Part shown: positions 39,316-48,474 of the stretch, piece by piece
Layout: each line of letters opens with the position of its first letter
Position numbering within the stretch: position 1 is the first letter of the stretch
Assembly: GCF_000195085.1 (NCBI RefSeq)
Contig: NC_015380.1
Coordinates: 668,001-732,000, forward strand
DNA: 64,000 nt
Direction of reading: 5' to 3'
DNA from: Candidatus Pelagibacter sp. IMCC9063
GTDB taxonomy: Bacteria; Pseudomonadota; Alphaproteobacteria; Pelagibacterales; Pelagibacteraceae
Translations under genes and position numbers: made by a program
Notes under the pieces: model-generated
Database searches by the model: none
The model's input: the letters and a program-made list of their open reading frames with translations, nothing else
Told to the model about the DNA's origin: nothing

Positions 39316-40172
39316 TAATTTTTTTCTATTTTTAAAACTTTTTGAAAATCTAAAATATTCAATGTGTCGTTTGATAAGTTTTTTGATCTTGGAATTAATT
39401 CTTGCTTAATGGTTTTGAGTATAGTTTTAGTGGTATCTACATATCCGTTTAAAATACTTTGGGAATATATTGCAAATCTAATACCACACTTTTTTAAATC
39501 TTTAATAGAAAATTCTACATTTTGAGTAATATTTAGCATTAAGTTTAAATTTTTATATTTGCTAATTGCCTCCAAATCTTTTTTTGTATCAATTCCTGTA
39601 GCAAAAATTACATCCGCTCCAAGAGATTTAAATGCCTTAATTCTTTTAATGGTTTCTTTAATTCCTAAAACTGGATAAGCATCCGTTCTAGCAACAATGC
39701 CAATATCTTGCTTTTTATTTTCTTTTGCAGCTTTCACGGCGGCTTTTATTCTTTCACAAGATTCTTGAAAATTAAGTATCTTTACTTTTTCAGTTAAGGC
39801 ACATTTTTTTGGAAATTCTTGATCTTCAATAATTAATGCAGCAACTCCAACATCTGCTAAATCTCTAACGGTTCGGTGAATATTGATAGTACCACCAAAT
39901 CCTGTGTCCGCATCAACAATACATGGAAGGCTTGTTGATCGTTGAATTTTTCTCGTTGAATTGACTAGCTCACTCAAAGTAATGATACCAGCATCAGGAT
40001 ATCCATACTGTCCTGAGGATAAAGCAAACCCACCAATAAAAATAAAATTAAATTTCTCTTTTTCTATTAGCTTTGCACTCAATGGATCATGACAACCAGG
40101 AGTCAAAAAGAGCTTTTTGCTACTTAAAGCCTTTTTGTAATTTAGGTAATGATTCTTAGATATTTTGTCCAA
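39315..40172 (-). CDS. Isocitrate lyase/PEP mutase family C-C lyase
   Basis: TIM-barrel enzyme of the family containing 2-methylisocitrate lyase, oxaloacetate decarboxylase and dimethylmalate lyase. The 285-residue protein has LTPGCHDPLSAKLIE, IFIGGFALSSGQYGYPDAG, the metal-binding DADTGFGG, EDQEFPKKCALTEK and IVARTDAY. The catalytic Cys is kept, but the KKCGH motif of methylisocitrate lyases reads KKCALT, so the substrate may differ. It is coupled to the AbrB-type permease and follows the IclR regulator by 43 bases. Confidence 0.8.
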   Translation of the reverse strand: MDKISKNHYLNYKKALSSKKLFLTPGCHDPLSAKLIEKEKFNFIFIGGFALSSGQYGYPDAGIITLSELVNSTRKIQRSTSLPCIVDADTGFGGTINIHRTVRDLADVGVAALIIEDQEFPKKCALTEKVKILNFQESCERIKAAVKAAKENKKQDIGIVARTDAYPVLGIKETIKRIKAFKSLGADVIFATGIDTKKDLEAISKYKNLNLMLNITQNVEFSIKDLKKCGIRFAIYSQSILNGYVDTTKTILKTIKQELIPRSKNLSNDTLNILDFQKVLKIEKN

Positions 40173-40215
40173 GTGTGATTATTATTTTAAATTTTTATAA
40201 TTTTCTATCTTTATT

Positions 40216-40896
40216 TTATCGTAACAACAATTTTTTTATTGAATTCTGCTTGTTTTGTAAAATTTTAGCAAAGTGGGTCAATGTTTTAGAATTAAAAAAT
40301 TGTTTCCATCCAGAAACATTGATTGCTCCCTCAAATTCATTTTTTATATTAAATATAGGCACAGCCACACTGGCAATACTTCCCACTCTTTCTTCTGAAG
40401 TGAATGTGAATCCTTTTTTGATAATTTCATTCATTTCTTTTTCATTTTTATCTCCAAAGGCTAATAAAATTTTACCTGTAGCGCTCACTAAAGGAAAATT
40501 AGTTCCTTCTGTTAAATGGTGTGTTAGCTCAGACTCCGTATTATTAGACCTATACAAACAAACTTTTTTGTTTCCCGATCGTATCCAATAACCAGCTGAC
40601 TGACCGCTTTCTTTACAAATGTCTTTTAATATTTCTCTAATTTCATTCCCAATATCAAAATTAGCATTATAAATTTGACCCATTTTCCATGTACCTGGTC
40701 CTAACTGGTAATTGCCAGTAGATTCGTTTTTAATTAAAAAATTATGTTTTATCAGTGACCTACAAATCCTAATAATAGTCGACTTATTTTGTGAGGTAAC
40801 TTTTGCAATTTGTTTTAGAGACAGATTATTTTGAGCCTCACTAAAAGAATTTAGTATTTGAAACGCTTTATCGATAACTTTAATTTCTGTAGTCAT
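40216..40896 (-). CDS. IclR-family transcriptional regulator
   Basis: Regulator with an N-terminal winged helix (IKVIDKAFQILNSFSEAQNNLSLKQIAKVTSQNKSTIIRICRSL contains the pattern) and a C-terminal effector-binding GAF-like domain (GQSAGYWIRSGNKKVCLYR, FPLVSATGKILLAF, VGSIASVAVPIF). Length 226. It leads the minus-strand lyase/permease operon and is divergent from the MmgE/PrpD-dehydrogenase pair, so it is the obvious candidate to control both. IclR proteins commonly sense small organic acids. Confidence 0.88.
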   Translation of the reverse strand: MTTEIKVIDKAFQILNSFSEAQNNLSLKQIAKVTSQNKSTIIRICRSLIKHNFLIKNESTGNYQLGPGTWKMGQIYNANFDIGNEIREILKDICKESGQSAGYWIRSGNKKVCLYRSNNTESELTHHLTEGTNFPLVSATGKILLAFGDKNEKEMNEIIKKGFTFTSEERVGSIASVAVPIFNIKNEFEGAINVSGWKQFFNSKTLTHFAKILQNKQNSIKKLLLR

Positions 40897-40912
40897 AGTT
40901 TTACAATGTGAA

Positions 40913-40940
40913 ACACAATTTTATAATATAAAATTTGTTG
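40913..40940. promoter_or_regulatory. Palindromic site, candidate IclR operator
   Basis: In the 118-base divergent gap, ACAATTTTATA (40915-40925) and TATAAAATTTGT (40927-40938) form a near-perfect palindrome, 17 bases upstream of the IclR start. A TTGACA at 40938-40943 overlaps its right edge. Position and symmetry fit an autoregulatory site for the IclR protein; A/T richness means chance cannot be excluded. Confidence 0.4.
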
Positions 40941-41014
40941 ACAATCTACCTTTATTTTGATGAATCAGCATCTTCTAGATTAAACAAACTAATTAAAAAA
41001 AGGGAGTTCTACTT

Positions 41015-42439
41015 ATGGCAAAAGCATTCACACCAAATATAAAGTCCGACAAAGGTAAAGGATTAACTAAGTACGTAGCTGAATTTGTTTACAAAAACAA
41101 ATTTACTTCTATTCCTAAAAAAGTAGTAGAGCTTGGGAAAAAACATATTTTAGATGGTTTTGGTTTAGCTTTAGCAGGATCGGTTGCTAGAACTGGAGTG
41201 TATTTATTCAAACATATCAATCAAAACTCTGCCAAAGGAAGAGCTACTGTTATTGGCTCTAAAATGAAAGTTACATCAAGATTTGCTGCTTTGGCAAATG
41301 GAGTTGGAATTCATTCTGATGATTATGATGACACTCAACTAGCAGTATTAAAAGATAGAGTATACGGTTTGCTAACTCACCCAACAGCCCCTTGTTTGCC
41401 AAGTGCTTTTGCGGAAGGTGAACTAAACAAAATTAATGGTAAGGATTTTTTAAATGCTTACTTAATTGGAGTGGACGTTGAGTGCAAAGCTTCAGAAGCA
41501 ATGTCTCCAAGACATTATCAGCATGGTTTTCATTCTACGGCAACTTGTGGAACTTTAGCATCAGCTGCTGCTGCTGCAAAAATTAGAGGATATAAAGTAC
41601 CTCAAATTCAACAAAGTTTATCAATAGCTGCATCATTAAGCGCAGGTTTAAGAGAAAATTTTGGAACTATGACAAAACCATTGCATGCAGGACGTGCTGC
41701 TGAGAGTGGTGTCGTGGCTTGTGACTTAGTTGGTTTTGGCTGGTCTGCTGCAGATAAAATTTTAGAATCTCCTAGAGGATTTTTTCAAGCTCATGGTGGT
41801 GGATATGATTTAGGTTCTATCAAAGGAAAACTTGGTAAACCTTGGACCTTCGATAAGCCAGGTATCTCTATCAAGCCGCATCCTTGTGGATCTTTGACTC
41901 ACCCTGGAATGACAAAAATGTTAGAATTAATTTTAAAGCATGACATCAAACCTCAAGACGTAGTGAAGGTAGATGTTGGTACCAACCATAATATGCAAAA
42001 TGCTTTAATTCACCATAGACCCACCAATGAATTCCAAGCTAAATTTAGTATGGAATATTCAATGGCGATTCTATTGGTTCAAAGAAGAGCATACATTCCT
42101 GAATACCAAGACAAAAGAGTTAATAAACCTGACGTGCAAAACATGTTAAGAAAAATTAATTTTTACAAAAATGCTATCGCTGAAAAAGCAGGATATGATA
42201 AAATGACTACTATCATTGATATTTATTTGAAAAATGGAAAGAAAATATCTGGTAGAGGTGATTTTGGAAAAGGTAGCCCAATGATACCTATGAGCTATGA
42301 TGAAGTAGCTGATAAGTTTATGGGATGTGCTGAATTTGCAAAATGGCCATTAGCCAAATCTAAAGCAATCGTAGAAACAGTAAGGAATTTAGAAAAACAA
42401 AAAGACCTTTCTAAGTTAAGTAAACTGTTAACTAAGTAA
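41015..42439 (+). CDS. MmgE/PrpD-family protein
   Basis: Member of the family containing 2-methylcitrate dehydratase PrpD, cis-aconitate decarboxylase and related enzymes acting on polycarboxylates. The 474 residues carry HILDGFGLALAGS, GVGIHSDDYDDTQ, HPTAPCLPSAFAEGE, GFHSTATCGTLASAAAAA, KPLHAGRAAESGVVACDLVGFG and IKPHPCGSLTHPGM. It starts a plus-strand pair with the 2-hydroxyacid dehydrogenase and has a ribosome site GGGAG. The true reaction cannot be assigned; the neighbouring lyase suggests a short carboxylic-acid pathway. Confidence 0.8.
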   Translation: MAKAFTPNIKSDKGKGLTKYVAEFVYKNKFTSIPKKVVELGKKHILDGFGLALAGSVARTGVYLFKHINQNSAKGRATVIGSKMKVTSRFAALANGVGIHSDDYDDTQLAVLKDRVYGLLTHPTAPCLPSAFAEGELNKINGKDFLNAYLIGVDVECKASEAMSPRHYQHGFHSTATCGTLASAAAAAKIRGYKVPQIQQSLSIAASLSAGLRENFGTMTKPLHAGRAAESGVVACDLVGFGWSAADKILESPRGFFQAHGGGYDLGSIKGKLGKPWTFDKPGISIKPHPCGSLTHPGMTKMLELILKHDIKPQDVVKVDVGTNHNMQNALIHHRPTNEFQAKFSMEYSMAILLVQRRAYIPEYQDKRVNKPDVQNMLRKINFYKNAIAEKAGYDKMTTIIDIYLKNGKKISGRGDFGKGSPMIPMSYDEVADKFMGCAEFAKWPLAKSKAIVETVRNLEKQKDLSKLSKLLTK

Positions 42440-42447
42440 GCAAAAAT

Positions 42448-43395
42448 ATGAAAGTCGCAATACTGGATGACTATCAAGGTGTTGCGCAAGAATTTGCTGA
42501 TTGGAGTAAGCTAAATCAAAGTTGCGAAATTAAAGTATTTCGTGAACCATTTGATGACGAGACTCACGCAATTGAGAACTTAAAAGACTTCGAGGCTTTT
42601 TTAATCATGAGAGAGCGAACTCCAATCACAGCAAGTTTAATGGATGGCTGTCCCAATTTAAAATTTATTGCCACTAGTGGAATGAGAAATCTTTCCATTA
42701 ATTTTGACCACGCCAAAAGTAAAGGAATTATTGTTTCGGGCACAGAAGGAAATAAAAATCCTACTGCAGAACTAACGTGGGGAATTCTTTTAAACCTAGC
42801 TAGAAATTTAAGGCAAGAATCTGAAAACATGTATCAGGGATACTGGCAAACAACGGTAGGAGTGGAGCTAAAAGGAAAAACCTTAGGTATCATTGGACTT
42901 GGAAAATTAGGATGCCAAATTGCAAAAATAGCAAAAGCATTTGAAATGAATGTGATTGCTTGGAGTGAAAATTTAAAAATTGCTCATGCTACAGAAAACG
43001 GAGTTCTTGCAGTTACAAAAGAAGAACTATTAGAACAATCTGATTTTGTTTCTATTCATTATGTTCTTAGCGAAAGAAGTAAAGATCTTCTGAAATATGA
43101 AGATATCTGCAAAATGAAAACATCTGCCTTTTTAATCAATACTTCTAGAGGTCCTATTATCAATGAGGAAGACTTGGTTCGAGCGCTTCAAGAAGAAAAA
43201 ATTGCAGGTGCCGGTATAGATGTTTATGAGCATGAGCCTCTTCCTGAAAGTCATAAATTACGATTTTTACCCAATGCTTTTCTAACGCCACACATTGGTT
43301 ATGTGACCCAAGAAAACTATATTAAGTTTTACTCCCAAATGGCAGAAGATCTTCAGGCCTTCATAGATGGAGAGCCAATAAGAATTTTAAGCTAG
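42448..43395 (+). CDS. D-2-hydroxyacid dehydrogenase family protein
   Basis: NAD(P)-dependent dehydrogenase related to phosphoglycerate and glyoxylate reductases. The 315 residues have MRERTPITASLMDGCPNLKF, the Rossmann motif LGIIGLGKLGCQIAKIAKA, LINTSRGPIINEEDLVRAL, GIDVYEHEPLP and the catalytic His in LTPHIGYVTQEN. It follows the MmgE/PrpD gene by eight bases on the same strand, so it probably acts in the same pathway on a 2-hydroxy or 2-oxo acid. Confidence 0.85.
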   Translation: MKVAILDDYQGVAQEFADWSKLNQSCEIKVFREPFDDETHAIENLKDFEAFLIMRERTPITASLMDGCPNLKFIATSGMRNLSINFDHAKSKGIIVSGTEGNKNPTAELTWGILLNLARNLRQESENMYQGYWQTTVGVELKGKTLGIIGLGKLGCQIAKIAKAFEMNVIAWSENLKIAHATENGVLAVTKEELLEQSDFVSIHYVLSERSKDLLKYEDICKMKTSAFLINTSRGPIINEEDLVRALQEEKIAGAGIDVYEHEPLPESHKLRFLPNAFLTPHIGYVTQENYIKFYSQMAEDLQAFIDGEPIRILS

Positions 43396-43432
43396 ATCTA
43401 TACATTCTTGGTCCAGTACTCTGAAACAAACT

Positions 43433-44795
43433 TTAATTTAAAAAATTTTCTACACTATTTAAATTTTCTATTTTTTCTATTTTTTCTTTAAAATTGTCTA
43501 TTTCTTTTTGATCGTACGAAAATTTTGCCAAATTGTTAAATTTTGTTAAAATTTCATTTTTCGGCACAGGGTTTTCAGGGGATCCTTTTCTAAATTTTTC
43601 GGTATGTGTAAATTTTTTATTATCATTGGTGATCACTTCTATAGATGCCATATGTCTAAATTCATGACCAAGTTTTTCAATTTCTGGATCTACTTCTGCA
43701 CTTATTTTTTTCATATAATCTAAAATTTTAGGATTTGATATTTTATCTGGACTAAATTGATCCACAAACAATTCTCCTTCAAGAGCCATTAATGCCAACC
43801 CGTAATAAATGTTCATTTGGGCAGAAGTTACATTTTGATTATCGTAAGCCCAAGCACAATGGACATAGGTAGGATGGCTAATTTTTGCTTTAATTTTTTT
43901 AATATTATTTGGATAAATTTTATTATCTTTCATAATTGCTTTAAGACAATCTAAAGCTGCATGAATACTGGTAACAGACGAGTAGGGTTTAATTCCTGTG
44001 TTAGCACATTCCCAAACTTCTCCCAATTGATCTGTAGCTCTTGTAAAATTATTTTTCCCGGAAAAACTTGAAAGATAGCCTCCATAATCAGCTTCAATAA
44101 TATTAGAAATTCCTGTAAATTTTTTTGCAGCAAGTTCAGCTGCCAATACTCCAGCCTCAGCTGCTCTTCCTGAATGTAATCGTTTTACCATGGCCCCTTC
44201 TTGAGCTGCCATCAAACCAGCACCTAATGATCCTGCAATTCCCATTGCATGTAAAGTTTGTTCTTTATTCAAATTCATTAATTTTGCCGCCGTAACAGCC
44301 GAAGCTATTGTTCCATGAGTTCCTTGCGGATGAAATCCTCTTAGCAGAAGCTCAGTTCCAGCTGCCGAACCTACGCGAGTAGCAACTTCATATCCAGCAA
44401 CAACAGCTGTTAAAAAATGTTTGCCACTTATGTTTTTAATTTTCTCAGAAACATTAATAGACACAGGCACTATGATAGAGTTGGGATGTAAAATAGACTC
44501 CCTATGAATATCATCAGACTCAAAACCATGTCCTGCTGTTGAATTGATTAAAGTAGCATTTAATAGGGAGGTTTTGGTGTTAGTCCCTATGATTGTACAC
44601 TCTTGAATATCAGTATTATTTAGCACAACTTCCATTAATGTCTTAGTCCACGGCAATGTATTTCCATGGATGCAGCAACCTACTCCATCTAAAAAAAAGA
44701 AGCTTAATATGCTCTAAGACTTTTTTGGGTATGTCTTCAAAGGTTAAGTTTGCAGAAAATTTAGAAAGAATTTCAGTAGTATTACTTCCTTTCAT
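43433..44795 (-). CDS. Second MmgE/PrpD-family protein, broken by one homopolymer frameshift
   Basis: The main frame (44656-43433) has TAGHGFESDDIH, HPNSIIVPVSINVSEK, GFHPQGTHGTIASAVTAAKL, KRLHSGRAAEAGVLAAELA and IKPYSSVTSIHAALD, clearly the same family as the gene at 41015. Its N terminus is missing from that frame but is found just upstream from the ATG at 44795: KGSNTTEILSKFSANLTFED, then VLEHIKLL. Removing one base from the A8 run at 44691-44698 joins them through LLFLDGVGCCIHGNTLPW, giving a 453-residue protein of normal length. This is the one run that is too long rather than too short. Confidence 0.78.
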
Positions 44796-44799
44796 CTAA

Positions 44800-45186
44800 T
44801 TAAAGAATTTTCCAAATTCCCTCAGATGTTGCTAAAGTCTTTCCATTTGATTTTAACTCACCCTGCATAAAAATAAGAGATCTAGTTTTACGTTTAATTT
44901 TAGCATAACCAATAATCTCTTCACCCGCTTTAGATCCAGAAATAAATTTTATATCCAATGTAATTGTAACAGCAATTCCATCTATTACTTGATGAGCGGC
45001 AGTTCCCATTCCAGAATCTAATACAGACATTATGTAGCCACCATGTGTAACTCCTGCTGCATTCATGTGAAAATCTTTTAACGTAGTTTTGTATTCATAC
45101 TCATCATCTGAAATTTTTTTAAAATCCAGCCCACCATTATGGAGCATGAATCCTACTTTACTAATATTTTTAAATTCTTTTGTCAT
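44800..45186 (-). CDS. PaaI-type hotdog-fold thioesterase
   Basis: Probable acyl-CoA thioesterase, 128 residues. The hotdog signature MNAAGVTHGGYIMSVLDSGMGTAAH includes the conserved HGG and Asp. FMQGELKSNGKTLATSEGIWK closes the fold. It sits three bases after msrB and four bases before the MmgE/PrpD gene on the same strand, so a pathway with CoA esters is possible; the substrate is not evident. Confidence 0.82.
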   Translation of the reverse strand: MTKEFKNISKVGFMLHNGGLDFKKISDDEYEYKTTLKDFHMNAAGVTHGGYIMSVLDSGMGTAAHQVIDGIAVTITLDIKFISGSKAGEEIIGYAKIKRKTRSLIFMQGELKSNGKTLATSEGIWKIL

Positions 45187-45189
45187 ATC

Positions 45190-45573
45190 TTATGTTCCTT
45201 CTTTAAATGTTAGCGCTTTACCATTATTGCAAAATCTTTTTCCCGTCGGTTTTGGTCCATCATCAAAAATATGTCCATGATGGCCTCCACACTTGCTACA
45301 ATGATATTCTATTCTTGGGTAGCCTAACAAGTGATCTGTTTTAGTTTCAAAAACATTTTTAAAACTTTCAAAAAAAGAAGGCCATCCACTTCCGCTGTCA
45401 TACTTCATATCTGAGCTAAAAAGTTTTTGATCACAACCCACACAATGATAAAATCCTTTTCTTTTTTCATCATTTAGATTACTGCTTCCAGGCATTTCGG
45501 TGCCTTCTTCTCTCATAATTAAAAATTGCTCTGGTTCTAGTGTCTTAGCCCATTCACTATTTGTTTTTTTCAT
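45190..45573 (-). CDS. msrB: Peptide-methionine (R)-S-oxide reductase MsrB
   Basis: Repairs oxidised methionine in proteins. The 127 residues contain the two zinc-binding pairs CVGC and CSKC, the substrate pocket YDSGSGWPSFFE, and GHHGHIFDDGPKPTGKRFCNNG with the catalytic Cys. It is the first gene of a short minus-strand run with the thioesterase and an MmgE/PrpD gene. Confidence 0.93.
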   Translation of the reverse strand: MKKTNSEWAKTLEPEQFLIMREEGTEMPGSSNLNDEKRKGFYHCVGCDQKLFSSDMKYDSGSGWPSFFESFKNVFETKTDHLLGYPRIEYHCSKCGGHHGHIFDDGPKPTGKRFCNNGKALTFKEGT

Positions 45574-45613
45574 AGATTGATAATACAGTAATATTAATTA
45601 AAATTAATCAATT

Positions 45614-45850
45614 ATGTTTAAATATTTTTTACTATTTTTTTTATTCTGCACTTTTTCCAATGCCACGTCTCACAACGTTGAATTGATTAAAAAAAAAACA
45701 AAAGCCACTATAGAAAAAGTCAAAGAAACATCAAAAGAAGAGATCGAGCAAATTAAGGAATTTCAAAAACAAAAGAATCAAGAAGGTAAAGAGCAAAACA
45801 AAAGAAACCTTGAAAAACTAAAATCTTTTTTTAAAATTAAAAAAAACTAA
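45614..45850 (+). CDS. Small exported, highly charged helical protein (78 aa), unknown function
   Basis: The N terminus (residues 1-18, FKYFLLFFLFCTFSNATS) looks like a signal peptide. The remaining 60 residues are almost all Lys, Glu, Gln and Asn in a long amphipathic helix or coiled coil (EKVKETSKEEIEQIKEFQKQ). I do not recognise a family. It is transcribed divergently from msrB and stands alone before the TcuA-like gene. It could be a periplasmic stress or scaffold protein; low sequence complexity means a chance open frame is possible but the signal peptide argues against that. Confidence 0.5.
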   Translation: MFKYFLLFFLFCTFSNATSHNVELIKKKTKATIEKVKETSKEEIEQIKEFQKQKNQEGKEQNKRNLEKLKSFFKIKKN

Positions 45851-45873
45851 GCCTACCTAACTACAAAGCGTTT

Positions 45874-45910
45874 CATATTGTAAAATAGAATATTACATAT
45901 TGTAATATGT
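45874..45910. promoter_or_regulatory. Candidate operator upstream of the TcuA-like gene
   Basis: CATATTGTAA occurs at 45874-45883 and again at 45896-45905, 22 bases apart (about two helical turns). The second copy lies in a perfect palindrome ACATATT-GT-AATATGT (45895-45910). The site is 34-70 bases upstream of the flavoprotein start. Repeat spacing and symmetry fit a dimeric regulator; no regulator gene is adjacent on this side. Confidence 0.5.
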
Positions 45911-45943
45911 ATTACTGTAGCTATAAGATTTGAAATATATTTT

Positions 45944-47413
45944 ATGAAAAATTTTTACGATGTCATAGTAATTGGAACTGGAAATGCAGCTTTATCTGCT
46001 GCTTTGTCAGCTTCAGACAATGGAGCTAAGAAAATTTTAGTGATTGAGAAGGCTTCTAAAAAAGAAAGGGGTGGAAATAGCAGATATACGAATGGAGCTT
46101 TTCGTTTTGCTTACAAGGGCTACTCTGATTTAAAAAAAATTATACCTACCTTAAAAAATTCAAATAGTATTGATTATGGAAAATACACCACGGCAGATTT
46201 CATGAAAGATATGAAAAAAGTTACGAATGGAAAGACAGACAAATCTTTATCTAAAATTTTAACAGGTAATAGCTTTGAAACAATTCATTGGCTTAGCAAA
46301 AAAGGTTTAAAATTTACTCCAATTGAAGGAAGACAATCTTTTGTAGTAGATGGTAAAATGAAATATTGGGGAGGCTTGACATTAGAGGTTGCTGGACAAG
46401 GGGAAACATTGGTTGATTCATTGTTAAGAATTGTTGAAAAGCATAAAATTAAAATTCAATATGATACTGCTGCAGTCGATTTGGTTTATGAAAAAAACTC
46501 AGTGTCTGGAGTGGAGGTAATGAACAAAAACAAAGTTGAAAAAATTTATGCCAAGTCTGTTGTTTTGGCATGTGGAGGATTTGAATCTAATCCTGAGATG
46601 AGAACAAGATATTTGGGACCAGGGTGGGATATGGCAAAAGTTAGAGGAACCAAGCATAATACTGGAGATGGACTAAACATGGCATTCAAAGTTGGAGCTT
46701 CGGCTTTTGGAAACTGGTCTGGTTGTCACGCAGTTTTTCATGACTTGAACGGTCCAGAATTTAGTGATTTAAAAATCAGTAATAAATATCGTAAAATTAG
46801 TTACCCATGGGGAATTGTTCTTAATGCTGAAGGAGAAAGATTTGTTGATGAGGGGGAAGATTTTAGAAATTTCACATACGCAAAATTTGGAAAAGAGGTA
46901 ATCAAGCAACCTAATCAATTAGCTTGGCAAATTTTTGACAAAAAAGTTAGACCCATGCTGTACAGCGAGTATGATGTAAAATCTGCGACCATGGTTAAGG
47001 CAAACACTCTTGAAGAATTAGTAAAAAAACTAACAGGAGTTAATAGTCAGAAGGCCTTGGACACTATTAAAGAATACAACAACTCCATCAATGATGTAAA
47101 ATTCAACCCGACTATTAAAGATGGAAAAAGCACAACTGGCTTAAAAGTAAATAAAACTAATTGGGCAAACAAAATAGATACAGCTCCTTTTTACGCATAC
47201 GGGGTTACATGCGGTATCACATTCACTTTTGGTGGTTTAAGAATTAACAATAAAGGACAAGTTTTAAATAAAGTTATGAAGCCTATTAAGGGATTGTATG
47301 CCGCTGGTGAAATGGTTGGTGGGATATTCTATTTTAACTATCCGGGTGGAAGCGGACTAACGTCCGGAGCAGTATTTGGAAAACTTGCTGGAAAATTTGC
47401 AGCGAAACATTAA
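45944..47413 (+). CDS. tcuA: FAD-dependent tricarballylate dehydrogenase-like flavoprotein (TcuA family)
   Basis: Succinate dehydrogenase/fumarate reductase-type flavoprotein. The 489-residue protein has the FAD loop VIGTGNAALSAALSA at the N terminus, EKASKKERGGNSRYTNGAFRFAY, ACGGFESNPEMRTRYLGPGWD, NAEGERFVDEGEDF, and the C-terminal GLYAAGEMVGGIFYFNYPGGSGLTSG. This set best fits TcuA, which oxidises tricarballylate to cis-aconitate. The TcuB electron-transfer partner is not in the window. Nearby TctABC transport, PrpF and aconitase genes support a tricarboxylate role, but other 2-ene or succinate-like substrates are possible. Confidence 0.75.
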   Translation: MKNFYDVIVIGTGNAALSAALSASDNGAKKILVIEKASKKERGGNSRYTNGAFRFAYKGYSDLKKIIPTLKNSNSIDYGKYTTADFMKDMKKVTNGKTDKSLSKILTGNSFETIHWLSKKGLKFTPIEGRQSFVVDGKMKYWGGLTLEVAGQGETLVDSLLRIVEKHKIKIQYDTAAVDLVYEKNSVSGVEVMNKNKVEKIYAKSVVLACGGFESNPEMRTRYLGPGWDMAKVRGTKHNTGDGLNMAFKVGASAFGNWSGCHAVFHDLNGPEFSDLKISNKYRKISYPWGIVLNAEGERFVDEGEDFRNFTYAKFGKEVIKQPNQLAWQIFDKKVRPMLYSEYDVKSATMVKANTLEELVKKLTGVNSQKALDTIKEYNNSINDVKFNPTIKDGKSTTGLKVNKTNWANKIDTAPFYAYGVTCGITFTFGGLRINNKGQVLNKVMKPIKGLYAAGEMVGGIFYFNYPGGSGLTSGAVFGKLAGKFAAKH

Positions 47414-48474
47414 AAAGGAGACTTTACTCCCAAGGAATGTCCTAATTCATTAAGATCATTCACTATATCAGCAGAAAGTATAATTCCCCGCTTTTTAATT
47501 TCCTGTTCTTTTTTGTACTCTGGCTCTCCGGGATGTAAGATTTCTTTAAAACTTTTAGCCAATTTTAATTTTTTTACTTTATTAATTCCATATTCCATTT
47601 TTTTTAAAAATTGATTTTTATTTTGGAAAAGATCCGCTTTTAAACAGATCATAAAATGTCCAACATTAGCAGGGCCTGAAAAGTTATTACCAAATTGGTT
47701 TTTTACATTTCCACTATGATTAGCTCCTGTAAAAATACCTCCTATGATATCCATCATCCAGGATATACCTGCACCTTTCATTCCACCAAAAGGTAACATA
47801 ATTCCGTCAAAGGCTTTTGCGCCATCGTTAGTAGGCTTTCCAAATTTATCAAGCGCCAGTCCAAAAGGTATTTTCTTGCCACTTTTGGCAGCAAATTTTA
47901 ATTTTCCCCTAGCAACAGCTGAACATGCCATATCTAATATAAAAGGTTTATTTTTATTCGCAGTTGGACTTCCAAATGCAAATGGAGCCGTTCCAAAATG
48001 AGCAGCCATTGCACCGTGTGGAGGTAATGCAGGAGAGGATGCGGTAAATACCCAAGCTATACAATTATTTCTCGTTGCAATTTCTAAATAGTTTGCAGCC
48101 ATTCCAAAGTGGTTACTATTGTAAATACCTGCTATTCCTACACCATATTTTTTTGCAACTTTAACACATTCATTCATTGCAATATCTGAAGTTACAAAGC
48201 CCAACCCATTGTTTCCATCTACATGAAGAATATTTCTTTGAATTTTTTTAATTTTAATTTTTGGTTTAGGATTGGCAACTTTTTTTAAAATTCTTCGGCA
48301 GTAAATAGGAGCTCTCACTACTCCATGTGACCACACACCTCGTACATCTGCTCGAACCAGTCCTTTTGCTACAATAGAGGCGTGCTTTTTTGAAAATTTA
48401 CACTTTTCATAAATAGTAGAAATAAATTTTTCTAACTTTTCAGGTTTTATTTTATAATTTTTTTTTATGCTCAT
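47410..48474 (-). CDS. Ldh2-family (malate/L-sulfolactate/ureidoglycolate type) NAD(P)H dehydrogenase
   Basis: Oxidoreductase of the Ldh2/YbiC fold, unrelated to classical lactate dehydrogenase. The 354 residues have LVRADVRGVWSHGVVRAPIYCRRI, VDGNNGLGFVTSDIAMNECV, IAGIYNSNHFGMAANYLEIA, and LPFGGMKGAGISWMMDIIGGI with GPANVGHFMICLK. The exact substrate is not clear. It overlaps the cupin gene upstream by 23 bases and the convergent flavoprotein gene by four. Confidence 0.85.
   Translation of the reverse strand: MSIKKNYKIKPEKLEKFISTIYEKCKFSKKHASIVAKGLVRADVRGVWSHGVVRAPIYCRRILKKVANPKPKIKIKKIQRNILHVDGNNGLGFVTSDIAMNECVKVAKKYGVGIAGIYNSNHFGMAANYLEIATRNNCIAWVFTASSPALPPHGAMAAHFGTAPFAFGSPTANKNKPFILDMACSAVARGKLKFAAKSGKKIPFGLALDKFGKPTNDGAKAFDGIMLPFGGMKGAGISWMMDIIGGIFTGANHSGNVKNQFGNNFSGPANVGHFMICLKADLFQNKNQFLKKMEYGINKVKKLKLAKSFKEILHPGEPEYKKEQEIKKRGIILSADIVNDLNELGHSLGVKSPF

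Noticed and set aside
40175-40591. Plus-strand 138-residue frame opposite the IclR gene
   Set aside because: It covers the IclR effector domain on the other strand and has no motif of its own.
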